From positions 1 through 64,000 of the forward strand of contig JANBVI010000027.1 of assembly GCA_024239075.1 (NCBI GenBank): a stretch of 64,000 bases of DNA. Direction: 5' to 3'. The translations under genes and the position numbers were made by a program. The DNA comes from Fischerella sp. CENA71 (GTDB taxonomy: Bacteria > Cyanobacteriota > Cyanobacteriia > Cyanobacteriales > Nostocaceae). Under the pieces are notes generated by a model, which searched no databases, was not told where the DNA came from, and saw nothing but the letters and a program-made list of their open reading frames with translations. This document shows, piece after piece, positions 1 through 9,905 of this stretch. Positions within the stretch are counted from its first letter, which is position 1, and each line of letters starts with the position of its first letter.

Positions 1-320
1 TACAGAGTTCGTGACCGAGCTAATGAAACTAAATCGCAATAAGCAGAAGTATTATCAACGAGGTCTGAGCGCTATGAAGCTTATCATGTCTGTATCCTAG
101 CTATTTTTGTCGCCCCGTCAGCACAAATTTATAGTGGGTATAAGAGGAGTCCTATTTTGATGCTTGGCAGTGAAATTTTTTGACTGGACTGCCTTGTTCT
201 AAATAAAGCAGCGAATTTGTGCGGAACTGACAGGATATAGAAGAGGTAGAAATTTTCTCAATTAGTTTTTACAAAAGTTAAAGACTAAAGTAGAAAAGTT
301 AAGGTGTTTTTTGTTTACCT
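1..320. other. left-edge spacer with possible C-terminal tail of an upstream gene
   Basis: One frame is open from base 2 to a TAG at 98-100 (about 32 codons) and could be the end of a gene starting outside the window. Another frame closes at about 42. Neither tail has a recognisable motif. The rest is AT-rich leader sequence in front of the gene at 321, with no clear promoter or structured element. Confidence 0.2.
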
Positions 321-1034
321 ATGAAACTATTACAAGTGAAAACGCAAATTGCTTTAATTTTATCCATCTTCACTAATGCTATTTTTGTGGCTATCCCAGT
401 TCAAGCAGTTCCTTCTGCTGATACACCCAAACAAGCAACTTCCCCAACCTTAGAAAAAAAAGCACCGATACAAATCACTACACTGACACTTCAAGATTTG
501 CCATCTGGATATAAAGAAATTCCACCCGAACTCAAAGAAGCGATCGCGACTCAGTTGGAACCTTTTAAACAGCTAATTGCTAAAGAAAATCTGCCATTAA
601 ATAACTTTTTTGCCTTTATTGATCCCAAAAAAATGGAAGTAGTTATGGGCTTTACGGGAATGCTAGTAAATCCAACCCAACAAGCTCAATTCGATGCTGC
701 TTTACAGCAAGTACAAAAACCAGAATTTGAGAAAGAACTCAAAAAACTACAACAAACATTGCCATCAGATCAGCAAGTTAAATTGTTAGGTTACAAAAAT
801 CTCCCAGAAGCGAATCAACTTGCTAACAATTCTACTGGATTTAGTTTAGGTGCAAAGGTACAAGACCTACCAGTAAATTTTGACGTCATCGGCTTCCGTC
901 GTAGTAATTTTGGGTCATTTACCACAATTATGTATTTAACTGAAAAACAACCTTCTATATCTGTCAAAGATATTGCAACCAAGCTAGATGGACATTTTTT
1001 GAAATCATCTTCTGCAACAAATTTACCAAAGTAA
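321..1034 (+). CDS. secreted hypothetical protein
   Basis: A 237-residue protein of unknown function. The first 29 or so residues form a signal peptide: basic start (MKLLQVK), hydrophobic core, and an Ala-x-Ala-like cleavage site around VQA-VPS. This points to export to the periplasm or thylakoid lumen. The mature part is mixed polar and hydrophobic, with no membrane helix, no cysteine pair and no repeat that I recognise. It stands alone between the left-edge spacer and the convergent rsgA gene. The ORF on the opposite strand at 815-1039 is a shadow. Coding status is well supported by the signal peptide and continuous composition; function is unknown. Confidence 0.8.
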   Translation: MKLLQVKTQIALILSIFTNAIFVAIPVQAVPSADTPKQATSPTLEKKAPIQITTLTLQDLPSGYKEIPPELKEAIATQLEPFKQLIAKENLPLNNFFAFIDPKKMEVVMGFTGMLVNPTQQAQFDAALQQVQKPEFEKELKKLQQTLPSDQQVKLLGYKNLPEANQLANNSTGFSLGAKVQDLPVNFDVIGFRRSNFGSFTTIMYLTEKQPSISVKDIATKLDGHFLKSSSATNLPK

Positions 1035-1171
1035 ATCAATTTTAGATTTTAGATTTTGGATTTTGGATTGACTCCACTTATGAAATCTAGGAGCTTATAT
1101 CTTCAAATAACTATCGGTCGTTAGTAGTTATCTATCTCTATTCTTAATCCCTAATCCCTGATCCCCGATCC
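1035..1171. repeat. short tandem repeats (TAGATTTTGGATTTTGGATT and AATCCCTAATCCC types)
   Basis: The spacer between two convergent genes holds runs of GATTTTAGATTTTGGATTTTGG followed by a CCCTAATCCCTGATCCC run near 1147-1175. The same GATTTTGG family recurs at about 9750-9785, 24250-24318, 31385-31420 and 58070-58105. These match the short tandemly repeated sequences known from heterocystous cyanobacterial genomes. Confidence 0.7.
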
Positions 1172-2311
1172 CTATTCTTCACTTTCTCGAAACAATTCTT
1201 GCAATTCTTGTAACTGTGTCCGCCGAGACTTCTGGCGATATTTTTTAGTTTCTAATTTCGGTTCGTACTTTTGCTTACCTTTACCTTTTGTTTTGACTTT
1301 AATAGTAGATTCTTGATCAGCTTGTTGGTTGAGTTGAGATTGACGGGCGATCGCTTCTTCTAAAAATTCTAAATAATGCTGATAACGTTCCCAATCCCCC
1401 CGGACTGCACAATCAGGTTCGTCTCGATGCAGACAGTCACTAAATCGACACCTAGCAACAGCTAATCTCTGTCTTGCTTCTGGAAAATAAACAGCTAATT
1501 CTTCTGGAGAACAATCCAAGTCAGGCTGATTAAAACCCGGTGTATCTGCTAACAAGCCACCACTAGGTAAATCAAACAACTCTACGTGGCGAGTAGTATG
1601 ACGGCCACGAGCAAGTTTCCCAGAGATTTCACCAACTCGCAGGTTGATGCTAGGAATCAAAGCATTAATGAAACTGGACTTTCCGACACCCGAAGGCCCA
1701 GCAACGACGGTAATTTTATCTTTGAGCTGGATTGATAATTTGTCAATATTTATACTTTTATATACACTAATAAAAATTGGTTGATAACCCCATTTAATGA
1801 GGTATTCATTAATTTGATTTTGTTGTTGAGTTGAAATTAAATCACTTTTATTTAGACATAAAACCACATCTAAACCTGTAGATTCAGCTTTTACTAAAAA
1901 GCGGCTGAGTTGATATGGTTCTAAAGGGGGATCAGCGACAGCAAAGACTAAAAGAATTTGATTGACATTGGCGATCGCTGGACGATCCAGTTGATTTTTT
2001 CTGGGTAAAACATCAGCGATCGCGCCTCGTTGACCAGCCCAATCTGGTTCTTCTACTAAGACGCGATCGCCTACCATTACCTGCTGCCCAATTTTTTTTA
2101 AGCGCGTTCTACGAGTACAAAGGAGAAGTGGGGGAGTAGGAGATTTAGTGGGTGGGAGACACGGGGACAGCGAGAGATTGATTCTCCCCCGGTCTCCGTG
2201 TCTTCGTATCTCCGTCTCAGCGACATCTAGCTGCACTCGATAAAAATTAGCTTGCACGGCTACCACCGTACCCAACAATCCCAAGGAATCTTGTAATACT
2301 TCCTCTATCAT
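1172..2311 (-). CDS. rsgA: ribosome small-subunit-dependent GTPase A (RsgA/YjeQ)
   Basis: A circularly permuted GTPase that helps late 30S subunit maturation, acting in the cytoplasm. The permuted G-motif order is visible: G4 NKSD at residues 154-157, then G1 GPSGVGKS at 205-212, then G3 DTPG at 256-259, followed by a zinc knuckle with C288, C293, H295 and C301. An N-terminal OB-fold precedes the GTPase domain. The tail (from about 335) is rich in Lys and Gln. It overlaps the upstream tusA-like gene by 4 bp, which suggests translational coupling. Odd feature: residues about 32-62 inside the OB-fold are low-complexity (RRHGDRGRINLSLSPCLPP) and are encoded by a GC-rich palindromic repeat of the intergenic type, so the protein is longer than usual for the family. 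Confidence 0.95.
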   Translation of the reverse strand: MIEEVLQDSLGLLGTVVAVQANFYRVQLDVAETEIRRHGDRGRINLSLSPCLPPTKSPTPPLLLCTRRTRLKKIGQQVMVGDRVLVEEPDWAGQRGAIADVLPRKNQLDRPAIANVNQILLVFAVADPPLEPYQLSRFLVKAESTGLDVVLCLNKSDLISTQQQNQINEYLIKWGYQPIFISVYKSINIDKLSIQLKDKITVVAGPSGVGKSSFINALIPSINLRVGEISGKLARGRHTTRHVELFDLPSGGLLADTPGFNQPDLDCSPEELAVYFPEARQRLAVARCRFSDCLHRDEPDCAVRGDWERYQHYLEFLEEAIARQSQLNQQADQESTIKVKTKGKGKQKYEPKLETKKYRQKSRRTQLQELQELFRESEE

Positions 2312-2565
2312 GAGGTACTAATGGGACGGCGTACTAACAAAGAAAAATAGCCAGCACAATCTGTAATTTGTTCTACCTGATAACCTGCCATAGTCAAACT
2401 ATCAGGAACTTGCTCAATTGGCTCACCGGGATCTAGCCAAACTTCTAATAAAGATCCGGGTTGTATTTGTTCTAAACGAAGTTTTGTACGTACAAAATTA
2501 ATCGGGCAAGGGGTGCCGCGTAAGTCCAGTTGAGCATCAGGATTTGAAACAGAAAATAGACTCAT
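2308..2565 (-). CDS. TusA/SirA-like sulfurtransferase
   Basis: An 85-residue protein of the TusA/YedF/SirA fold. The family carries a persulfide on a conserved cysteine in a CPxP motif near the N-terminus, and passes sulfur to thiolation or molybdenum-cofactor pathways. Here the motif is LRGTPCPIN with Cys20, so the second proline of CPxP is replaced by Asn. The rest ([13 protein letters not shown]..., [17 protein letters not shown]) fits the family's small alpha-beta sandwich. It starts 4 bp inside the end of dnaJ and ends 4 bp inside rsgA, so the three genes are very probably co-translated. The exact sulfur acceptor is unknown. Confidence 0.85.
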   Translation of the reverse strand: MSLFSVSNPDAQLDLRGTPCPINFVRTKLRLEQIQPGSLLEVWLDPGEPIEQVPDSLTMAGYQVEQITDCAGYFSLLVRRPISTS

Positions 2566-3692
2566 CTTTGATGAAAGAAATTGCCCAGAAAACCTTCTAT
2601 ACCACCTTTACCAGTGCGGTCTCCTCTTATTTTAGCTAGCTTTTCTAACAATTCTCGTTCCTCTGGAGTTATCTTGTTCGGAATATCAATCAATATTGTG
2701 ATCATATGGTCGCCCCGACTTACTGGGTTCCCCAAACGTGGCACACCACGATTTTCTAACTTCATCACCGTATTTGGTTGAGTACCAGGTGGAATAGTTA
2801 GTTCCACAGGTCCATCTACCGTATTAACTTCAAAACGAGAACCCAAAATCGCTTGCAGATAGCTAATTTTAACTTCAGAAAGAATATTTATACCTTCTCG
2901 CTGGAATTCTTGGTCTTCATTAACAAACAAGTAGACGTACAAATCTCCAGGCGGGCCTCCACGTTGACCGGCGTCACCTTCTTGAGATATCCGCAAGCGT
3001 GTACCGTTATCTACCCCAGCAGGAATAGTAATTTTGAGCTTCTTGGTAACTTGATTTGCACCCTTACCATCACAAGCATCACATTTGTCTTCTATAACCG
3101 AACCTGTGCCATTACAGGTGGGACAAGTCGATACTTGAGTAAAACTGCCAAACGGTGTCCTCGTCACGCGGCGTACTTGACCCGAACCGCTACAAGTAGA
3201 ACATGTACGGGGGCGAGTACCAGGTTTGGCACCAGAGCCATTACAAGCTTCACAATTCTCTAAATGCGAAATGCGAATTTCCTTTTCACCACCAAATACC
3301 GCTTCTCGAAAGTCTAACTTCAGGTCTAGCCGTAGGTCATCACCCCTAACTGGACCACTGCGTCGTCTTTGCGTTTGAGTGCCCATACCACCAGCAAAGC
3401 CACTGAAGATGCTTTCAAAGATATCGGCAAAACCGCCCATATCGACATCTTGGTAGCCTACACCAGCGCCTGCTGAAACCCCAGCCTCACCAAAGCGGTC
3501 ATAACGAGCGCGAGTTTCGGGTTCTGAGAGTATCTCATAGGCACGGTTAATTTCCTTAAAGCGTTCTTCGGCTCCCGGTTCCTTGTTCACATCTGGGTGA
3601 TACTTCCGGGCTAGGCGGCGATAGGCGTGTTTGATTTCTTCTTTATCGGCGTCACGAGAGACACCCAGAATTTCGTAGTAGTCGCGGGCCAT
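2562..3692 (-). CDS. dnaJ: chaperone DnaJ (type I Hsp40)
   Basis: Full-length type I J-protein of 376 residues, the co-chaperone that delivers substrates to DnaK and stimulates its ATPase. In order: a J-domain at residues 1-70 with HPD at 32-34; a Gly-rich linker at about 75-112 ([17 protein letters not shown]); four CxxCxGxG zinc repeats ([32 protein letters not shown]) between about 147 and 220; then the C-terminal substrate-binding domains with GDLYVYLFV. It lies downstream of dnaK in the same direction, separated by a 609-bp spacer, so it may have its own promoter. It is followed by the tusA-like and rsgA genes with 4-bp overlaps. Confidence 0.97.
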   Translation of the reverse strand: MARDYYEILGVSRDADKEEIKHAYRRLARKYHPDVNKEPGAEERFKEINRAYEILSEPETRARYDRFGEAGVSAGAGVGYQDVDMGGFADIFESIFSGFAGGMGTQTQRRRSGPVRGDDLRLDLKLDFREAVFGGEKEIRISHLENCEACNGSGAKPGTRPRTCSTCSGSGQVRRVTRTPFGSFTQVSTCPTCNGTGSVIEDKCDACDGKGANQVTKKLKITIPAGVDNGTRLRISQEGDAGQRGGPPGDLYVYLFVNEDQEFQREGINILSEVKISYLQAILGSRFEVNTVDGPVELTIPPGTQPNTVMKLENRGVPRLGNPVSRGDHMITILIDIPNKITPEERELLEKLAKIRGDRTGKGGIEGFLGNFFHQR

Positions 3693-4301
3693 ATAGCAAA
3701 GGTGAAAGTTAAAAGGTAGAAAGCAGCTATGCAGGTATTACTTCGTAGACGCACAGGACTTAAGGCGTCAACTCTATTGAGTTGCAACTTCCTCTAAAAA
3801 TCATGAGACGAATGTCGCCCCAAGAAGTTTGGGCAGACAGAAGGCAGAAGGCAACAGTTAAATTTTCTTAATAATATAATTTTACCTTTTACCTTTTATA
3901 TAAATCACCAGCAAGTTGCCAGCAACAGGTACTTTCTTCGTAAAGCAGTGCCAATTGCAGAGCCACTGCGCCTTTAGAGGTTTCCTAGCCAGTGCATTGG
4001 GCGGCGTGCCGCTCTTGTTGCATCTGGAGTTTCCTTGTCGCGACTGCCGTAAAAAACGACAAAAGCTTTGGCCTGAAGCTGTCTCTTTTACAATTGTGCT
4101 ACGTATAAGAGCAAAACTCTGCCCATCAATTAGAGGGGCTAGCCGCACTTATAGGTGTGGAAAACCCCCCATGAGTCTGATGACAAAGCAAATTATTTCT
4201 ATAATTTAGCAAAAAAGGATAGTGGTTAGTTTGTTGTGGTTATGAGTTTTTGGCTGTTTGGAACAAACAACAAACAACCATCAACAAAATACCAACATTT
4301 T
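3693..4301. other. dnaK-dnaJ spacer, no convincing gene
   Basis: 609 bases between dnaK and dnaJ. Two overlapping antisense ORFs of 88 and 97 codons cover 3882-4209, but neither gives a protein with recognisable composition and they cancel each other out as shadows of one GC-richer block (about 3935-4155). No tRNA, terminator with a T-tract, or CIRCE-type operator was found. The block may be an old repeat or gene remnant. Confidence 0.4.
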
Positions 4302-6263
4302 TTACTCTATGGCTTCATAATCAGCATGTAGAGTATTTTCATCTTCAAAATTAAAGTTCGATTGCGCTGTCAGCGTGCTATGCAATGGTTCAGATTGTTC
4401 AAGACTAGAAGAATTCTCTGTAGATGAAAGAACGTCATCCGTTTGACTATCGTTAACACGGTTGTAGACTTCAGCCCCAATGCTAAACAGAGTTTGCTGG
4501 AAATCTTCTAAGCGCTGTTTGAATTCTGCAACAGAAATACTTGATTCAGATATTGCTGCTTGGAGATGGGTAAGTTTTTCATCTGCTAAACTCTTCATCT
4601 GTTCGCCGATCAAATTGCCATTATCTTTGAGTGTTGACTCGTAACTATACAACAAATTTTCCGCTTGGTTCTTCAATGCTGCTATTTCTATACGTCTTCT
4701 GTCTTCTTCAGCGAACACTTCAGCCTCTTGTCGCATCCGTTCAATTTCGTTGCTGCTCAAGCCACCTGTATTAGTAATCCGAATACTCTGCTCTCTACCT
4801 GTACCTTTGTCTTGGGCAGAGACTTTCATAATACCGTTGACATCGATTTCAAAACTAACTTCGATTTGCGGTACACCACGAGGCGCAGGAGGAATTCCTG
4901 TGAGTAGGAATTTGCCCAAGCTTTTGTTATCTTTTGCCATCGCCCGTTCACCTTGAAGGACGTGTATTTCCACACAGGTTTGTCCATCAACAGCTGTGGA
5001 AAAAATTTGGGATTTACTAGTGGGAATTGTGGTGTTACGTTCGATGATTTTGGTGAATACTTCTCCTAAAGTTTCAATTCCCAGTGACAGGGGTGTAACA
5101 TCCAATAAAAGCAGATTATCAACTTCACCACCCAGCACCCCAGCTTGGATAGCGGCTCCGAGTGCTACTGCTTCGTCTGGGTTAATCGAGCGATCTGGTG
5201 TTTTGCCGTTAAAAAATTTAATTAAGGCATTTTGGACAGCAGGAATACGAGTAGAACCTCCTACCAAAATAATTCGATCAATATCTTGTGGTTTGAGGTC
5301 TGCGTCTTTAAGTGCTTGCACCATCGGTTTGGTGATGGCTTCTATGAAATGGCCTGTCAATTCTTCAAATTTGGCACGGGCGAGTTCCATTTCTAAATGC
5401 TTTGGGCCTGTTTCATCCGCAGTGATAAACGGCAAATTAATTGAAGTACTCATCATGCTTGAGAGTTCAATTTTTGCTTTTTCTGCTGCTTCCCGCAAGC
5501 GTTGCAGGGCCATTTTATCTTGGGAAAGATCGATTTTTTCTTGTTGTAAAAATGTATCTATCATCCAACGGACGATACAGTTATCAAAATCGTCTCCGCC
5601 CAAGTGGTTATTTCCACTTGTTGCTTTAACCTCAAACACACCATCCCCTAATTGCAGGATGGATACATCGAAAGTACCACCTCCTAAATCAAAGACTAGG
5701 ATTAACTGTTCTTGGTCTTGCTTATCTAAACCAAAAGCTAAAGCGGCTGCGGTTGGCTCATTGATGATTCGCAGTACTTCAAGTCCAGCGATCGTACCAG
5801 AATCTTTGGTTGCTTGTCTTTGAGCATCTGTAAAATAAGCAGGTACGGTAATTACTGCTTTTGTTATTGGTTCACCCAAGAAGTTTTCCGCATCCTGTTT
5901 AAGTTTTTGTAGGATCATGGCAGAAATTTCTTGTGGTGTGTAGTTACGTCCACGAATTTGAACATCAACAGTATCATCTCGACCTTTGACACAGTTGTAA
6001 GGTACGCGATCGCGTTCTGCATCTGTGTCATCCCAGCGACGACCGATGAAGCGTTTTATACTGTAAATTGTATTTTCAGCATTTGTTACAGCTTGACGCT
6101 TTGCCAGTGAACCGACCAAACGCTCACCAACTTTGCCAAAGCCCACAATACTTGGAGTAGTTCGTCCACCTTCTGAATTGGCAATGACAATTGGTTGACC
6201 ACCTTCTAAAACTGCGACGCAACTGTTGGTAGTGCCTAAGTCGATCCCAATAACTTTTCCCAT
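4302..6263 (-). CDS. dnaK: molecular chaperone DnaK (Hsp70), probably DnaK1-type
   Basis: A 653-residue Hsp70 that folds and protects proteins in an ATP-driven cycle with DnaJ and GrpE. The nucleotide-binding domain begins [14 protein letters not shown] and contains phosphate loop [10 protein letters not shown] and the adenosine motif [11 protein letters not shown]. The substrate-binding domain contains [15 protein letters not shown]. The last 45 or so residues are acidic and Ser/Thr-rich, ending DYEAIE, unlike the EEVD-like or acidic GC-rich lids of other paralogues. Cyanobacteria keep several dnaK copies. The RFIGRRW stretch and the position next to grpE suggest the DnaK1 group, which I infer from memory of the family. 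It is preceded by grpE (183-bp gap) and followed at a distance by dnaJ. Confidence 0.97.
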   Translation of the reverse strand: MGKVIGIDLGTTNSCVAVLEGGQPIVIANSEGGRTTPSIVGFGKVGERLVGSLAKRQAVTNAENTIYSIKRFIGRRWDDTDAERDRVPYNCVKGRDDTVDVQIRGRNYTPQEISAMILQKLKQDAENFLGEPITKAVITVPAYFTDAQRQATKDSGTIAGLEVLRIINEPTAAALAFGLDKQDQEQLILVFDLGGGTFDVSILQLGDGVFEVKATSGNNHLGGDDFDNCIVRWMIDTFLQQEKIDLSQDKMALQRLREAAEKAKIELSSMMSTSINLPFITADETGPKHLEMELARAKFEELTGHFIEAITKPMVQALKDADLKPQDIDRIILVGGSTRIPAVQNALIKFFNGKTPDRSINPDEAVALGAAIQAGVLGGEVDNLLLLDVTPLSLGIETLGEVFTKIIERNTTIPTSKSQIFSTAVDGQTCVEIHVLQGERAMAKDNKSLGKFLLTGIPPAPRGVPQIEVSFEIDVNGIMKVSAQDKGTGREQSIRITNTGGLSSNEIERMRQEAEVFAEEDRRRIEIAALKNQAENLLYSYESTLKDNGNLIGEQMKSLADEKLTHLQAAISESSISVAEFKQRLEDFQQTLFSIGAEVYNRVNDSQTDDVLSSTENSSSLEQSEPLHSTLTAQSNFNFEDENTLHADYEAIE

Positions 6264-6446
6264 ATATATCGGTATTCTTACTGAGTATTGTTTACTCGAA
6301 GTATAAGCAACAGCTTTTGGAGGACAGTTGTTTCAGTGGTGTTTGTCCATTGATAACTGTCCCTCCGTAAGCATTTCCACTGGGGAAGGCGACAAAACTT
6401 CGGGCGTTATATTTTGCGAACTACCTTTTATGGACGACTAATTTAA

Positions 6447-7193
6447 CTATGTTACTGGAGGAGACTGATTTTCCTCTGAAGATGGTGTGTCTTCTTTAGG
6501 AGCAGCCACCTTAACCATTGCATGGCGTAGCACGCGATCGCCCAAGTAATATCCGCGTACTAACTCTTCTAACACTGTTCCTTCAGGATATTCATCCGTA
6601 GGTTCGCGCATTACTGCTTCGTGTAGGTTGGGATCAAATGGTTGTCCTTCCGGACGCATGGGTGATACACCTAAGCGTTTCAGGCTATCTACTAGTAATT
6701 TGTAAACTCCTTGATAACTTTTGTGAATTCCCATTTCCCCATCATTTTGGGGTTTGATTTGCGATCGCGCCCGCTCAAAATTATCGACTACTGGTAGCAA
6801 TTCATTAATTGCATTCCGTTTTGCTTGCGCTTCTAGATCCTCTTTTTCTTTAATTGTGCGTTTGCGGTAATTCTCAAAATCTGCCGCAATTCGCATATAC
6901 TGGCTGCTACGTTCTTCTAACTGAGCTTTGAGAGACTCAATTTGTTGATTCACCTGTGCTGATGCAGCCGTATCCACTGTAGTTGTCTGATTAGCAGCAA
7001 CCCCATTTTCTTGGCTGGGTATAACTGTGTTTTCAGATACGTTATTTTCGGTTGTCACTTCGTCTGTCGCCTCGGTGCCAGGTTCGTTGGCATTCATTGG
7101 AACTGAGGAGTCACTATTCATTGCTTGCTTGACCTCTGTTGGTTCACCCACTTGCTGACTTGTGTTGTTTATCTGTTTATATTCGTCCATCAT
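6447..7193 (-). CDS. grpE: nucleotide exchange factor GrpE
   Basis: A 248-residue GrpE, the exchange factor that releases ADP from DnaK. The N-terminal 80 or so residues are low-complexity and Thr/Asn/Val/Glu-rich, as in other cyanobacterial GrpE proteins. A long coiled coil follows ([20 protein letters not shown], then [18 protein letters not shown]), and the C-terminal beta domain contains the signature-like region from [10 protein letters not shown] to [10 protein letters not shown]. It is first in the leftward chaperone block and lies back to back with the pilus genes. A second Met directly follows the first, so the start could be one codon later. Confidence 0.96.
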   Translation of the reverse strand: MMDEYKQINNTSQQVGEPTEVKQAMNSDSSVPMNANEPGTEATDEVTTENNVSENTVIPSQENGVAANQTTTVDTAASAQVNQQIESLKAQLEERSSQYMRIAADFENYRKRTIKEKEDLEAQAKRNAINELLPVVDNFERARSQIKPQNDGEMGIHKSYQGVYKLLVDSLKRLGVSPMRPEGQPFDPNLHEAVMREPTDEYPEGTVLEELVRGYYLGDRVLRHAMVKVAAPKEDTPSSEENQSPPVT

Positions 7194-7730
7194 TATGTAC
7201 TTATCCCAGATACTTGATACGACAATTTATCGCCATCTTTGCAGTCATGCATTAAACCTCTTGTAGAAATCGAGAAAAAGTTAAGGAGTAAAGTAAAGGT
7301 TGAAGAATGAAAAAACCTCTGCCTTTGAGCCTTGACCCTTGCCCTACAAGAGTGCAAGAAGTAGTCTATTGCTAGAGATGGCAATAGTAGGCGCATTTTT
7401 TTGCCGATATCTTCTGGAATTGATATCACCGTCATCTATTTTGACAAATGCTGGACATATTAGTGCAGATACTGATGCTAGTAGTCTGCCAATTTTCAAT
7501 TTATGGGGGATCGGGGAAAGGGGATCGGGGAAAGGGGATCGGGGAAAGGGGATCGGGGAAAGGGGACAAGGGAAGCAAGGGAGACAACAGAGAATTATTT
7601 AACAAGTCTCTTCCCGATGCCCAATGCCCAATGCCCGATCGCCAATATTTTTATTTAAGTGGGTATGTAAATTCTTGTTCAGAGCTTGGGAATACTATAT
7701 CCAGAGATTCCCGCTATTTATAGCTGATTT
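7194..7730. repeat. divergent spacer with a 14-bp tandem repeat
   Basis: The spacer between grpE and pilB must hold both promoters. At about 7506-7564 the unit GGGATCGGGGAAAG is repeated four times, followed by GGGACAAGGGAAGC and a CCCAATGCCCAATGCCC run near 7617-7640. The overlapping 80-, 87- and 91-codon ORFs here translate these repeats and are not credible genes. No operator was recognised. Confidence 0.6.
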
Positions 7731-9743
7731 ATGACTAACTCGTCACCACAACGGCGTAGTACAGCTCTGTCTACCAGAGTAGAATTTTCGCCCTTCGGCA
7801 ACAAACTTGTGCAATCTGGCTTTGTCAATAGCGAACAGATGAAACAAGCGCTGATTGAAAGCCGCAAGTCTGGTATTCCTTTAACAGAAGTACTCGAATC
7901 TATATCGGGACGGCAATTATCACCAGAGCTACAGAGACAGTATAAAAAACAACAGCTATTTGAACTTAAAATACTTTACGGCGTAGAATCCCTCGATCCG
8001 GAAATTAGTTCAGTAGGCAACACAACAGTAGCCCATCTGATTGATAGTCTCATCCCCATTGATATTTGTCGTCGTCACCGCTTAGTACCACTGTCGAAAA
8101 ACGAGGAGCAAAACCCACCCTCTGTTTTAGTAGCGATGGTCGATCCAGATAATCTAGAAGCTTCGGATGACTTAAATCGGGTTTTGCGTCCCCAAGGTTT
8201 AGCCTTGCAGCGCATGGTAATTACCCAAGAAGACTATCAATTGTTAATCAATGTATACCTGGATGATTTAGCTGTTCGACAAAAGCATTTAGAGCAAGAA
8301 AAGTATACAGACATTAATCAAGATTTAGAAAATTTAGACAACCTCAACCTAGACGACGCTCCAGAAGAATCAGAGGCTGACTTGGGAGCAGTGATGAAAG
8401 GTGCTGAGGATGCTCCTGTAATCAATCTGGTTAACAGAATCTTGGCAAAAGCATTGCATGAGAGAGTATCTGATATTCACATAGAACCTCAAGAAGAAAA
8501 CCTCCGGATTCGTTTTCGTAAAGATGGGGTGTTACGGGAAGCTTTCGACCCTTTACCAAAAAAAATTATTCCTGCTGTGACTGCGCGGTTTAAGATTATC
8601 GCCAGTTTAGATATTGCGGAACGACGCTTACCTCAAGACGGACGGATTAGGCGATTGTTCGAGGGACGTAAAGTAGACTTCCGTGTTAATACCCTACCTA
8701 GTCGCTACGGTGAAAAAGTAGTACTGCGAATTTTGGATAACTCTGCAACTCAACTAGGTTTGGATAAGTTAATTACTGAGCCAGAGACGTTACAGATTGT
8801 CCAAGAAATGGTTAGTCGTCCTTTTGGGTTAATTTTAGTCACTGGACCAACAGGTTCTGGTAAAACAACCTCGCTATATTCGGCACTCGCAGAAAGAAAC
8901 GATCCAGGAATCAATATCAGTACTGTGGAAGACCCTATTGAGTATAGCTTACCGGGAATTACTCAAGTACAAGTGATTCGGGAAAAAGGTTTAGATTTTG
9001 GGACTGCATTACGGGCATTTTTGCGGCAAGATCCAGATGTGCTGCTGGTGGGTGAAACAAGGGATAAGGAAACAGCAAAGACGGCGATTGAAGCAGCATT
9101 AACAGGTCACTTGGTATTAACTACTTTACATACAAATGACGCTCCTGGTGCGATCGCTCGTTTAGGGGAAATGGGTATTGAGCCTTTCATGATTTCTAGT
9201 TCGTTAATTGGCGTTTTAGCACAGCGTTTGGTACGGCGTGTTTGTGCTGACTGTCGCATTCCCTACACACCTACAGTAGAAGAACTTGTTCGTTATGGTT
9301 TGTCAGCTTCCCAGGAAGTAGGAATAAGCTTTTATAAAGCTAATACTCTGACCCTAGACCAAATTCAAGAAGCCAAAACCCAAGGTCATTTATGTCCAAC
9401 CTGTAATGGTATAGGTTACAAAGGACGTTGTGGCGTTTATGAGGTCATGCGAATCAGCGAAAATTTGCAAACCCTCATTAACGAAGAAGCACCGACAGAA
9501 CGCATCAAAGAAGTAGCAGTAGAAGAGGGTATGAAAACCCTACTGGCGTACAGCTTGGACTTAGTACGCCAAGGTTCAACCACCCTAGAAGAAGTAGAAC
9601 GAGTCACCTTTACTGACACAGGTTTAGAAGCGGAATTAAAAGCCAAACGCAAAACAAGTCTTACCTGTAGGACTTGTAATGCTGGATTGCAGCCTGAATG
9701 GTTGGATTGTCCATATTGTCTGACACCTCGTTTTCAAGATTAG
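7731..9743 (+). CDS. pilB: type IV pilus assembly ATPase PilB (GspE/PulE family)
   Basis: A 670-residue hexameric ATPase that powers pilus extension from the cytoplasmic face of the inner membrane. It has an N-terminal GspE-N/MshEN domain (about residues 20-190), the Walker A GPTGSGKTTS near 372, the Asp/His-box region DPIEYSLPG and LRQDPDVLLVGE, and a tetracysteine zinc site formed by CADC (near 504) and CPTCNGIGYKGRC (near 556). Residues 644-665 hold two more CxxC pairs (CRTC and CPYC), a short extra zinc ribbon at the very C-terminus. It opens the rightward pilB-pilT-pilC cluster. pilT follows after 162 bp that include a GATTTTGG repeat. Confidence 0.96.
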   Translation: MTNSSPQRRSTALSTRVEFSPFGNKLVQSGFVNSEQMKQALIESRKSGIPLTEVLESISGRQLSPELQRQYKKQQLFELKILYGVESLDPEISSVGNTTVAHLIDSLIPIDICRRHRLVPLSKNEEQNPPSVLVAMVDPDNLEASDDLNRVLRPQGLALQRMVITQEDYQLLINVYLDDLAVRQKHLEQEKYTDINQDLENLDNLNLDDAPEESEADLGAVMKGAEDAPVINLVNRILAKALHERVSDIHIEPQEENLRIRFRKDGVLREAFDPLPKKIIPAVTARFKIIASLDIAERRLPQDGRIRRLFEGRKVDFRVNTLPSRYGEKVVLRILDNSATQLGLDKLITEPETLQIVQEMVSRPFGLILVTGPTGSGKTTSLYSALAERNDPGINISTVEDPIEYSLPGITQVQVIREKGLDFGTALRAFLRQDPDVLLVGETRDKETAKTAIEAALTGHLVLTTLHTNDAPGAIARLGEMGIEPFMISSSLIGVLAQRLVRRVCADCRIPYTPTVEELVRYGLSASQEVGISFYKANTLTLDQIQEAKTQGHLCPTCNGIGYKGRCGVYEVMRISENLQTLINEEAPTERIKEVAVEEGMKTLLAYSLDLVRQGSTTLEEVERVTFTDTGLEAELKAKRKTSLTCRTCNAGLQPEWLDCPYCLTPRFQD

Positions 9744-9905
9744 TCATTCGATTTTAGATTTTGGATTTTAGATTTTGGATTGACTCCAATGTGTGGAATT
9801 TGCTTGCTCTCTACCATCAAGTAAGTATCGGTTATTGCTCATTTGAAAAGACTTAACTACTAACAATCAAGCAGCAACAAATAACAAACAACAAAGGAAA
9901 AAACT
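9744..9905. repeat. GATTTTGG short tandem repeat upstream of pilT
   Basis: Starting just after pilB, the run GATTTTAGATTTTGGATTTTAG extends to GGATTGACTCC at about 9785. It is nearly identical to the sequence at 1039-1078, including the trailing GGATTGACTCCA. The remainder of the spacer (CAACAAATAACAAACAACAAAGG) leads into the pilT start. Confidence 0.65.

Noticed and set aside
3882-4209. Two overlapping ORFs (88 codons minus, 97 codons plus) in the dnaK-dnaJ spacer
   Set aside because: They are antisense to each other, have no recognisable domains and unlikely composition (many Arg, Ser, Cys), and neither has a good ribosome-binding site.
7339-7723. ORFs of 87 and 91 codons upstream of pilB
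   Set aside because: They translate the GGGATCGGGGAAAG tandem repeat (GERGSGKGDRGKG-like peptides) in two frames; typical of repeat translation.
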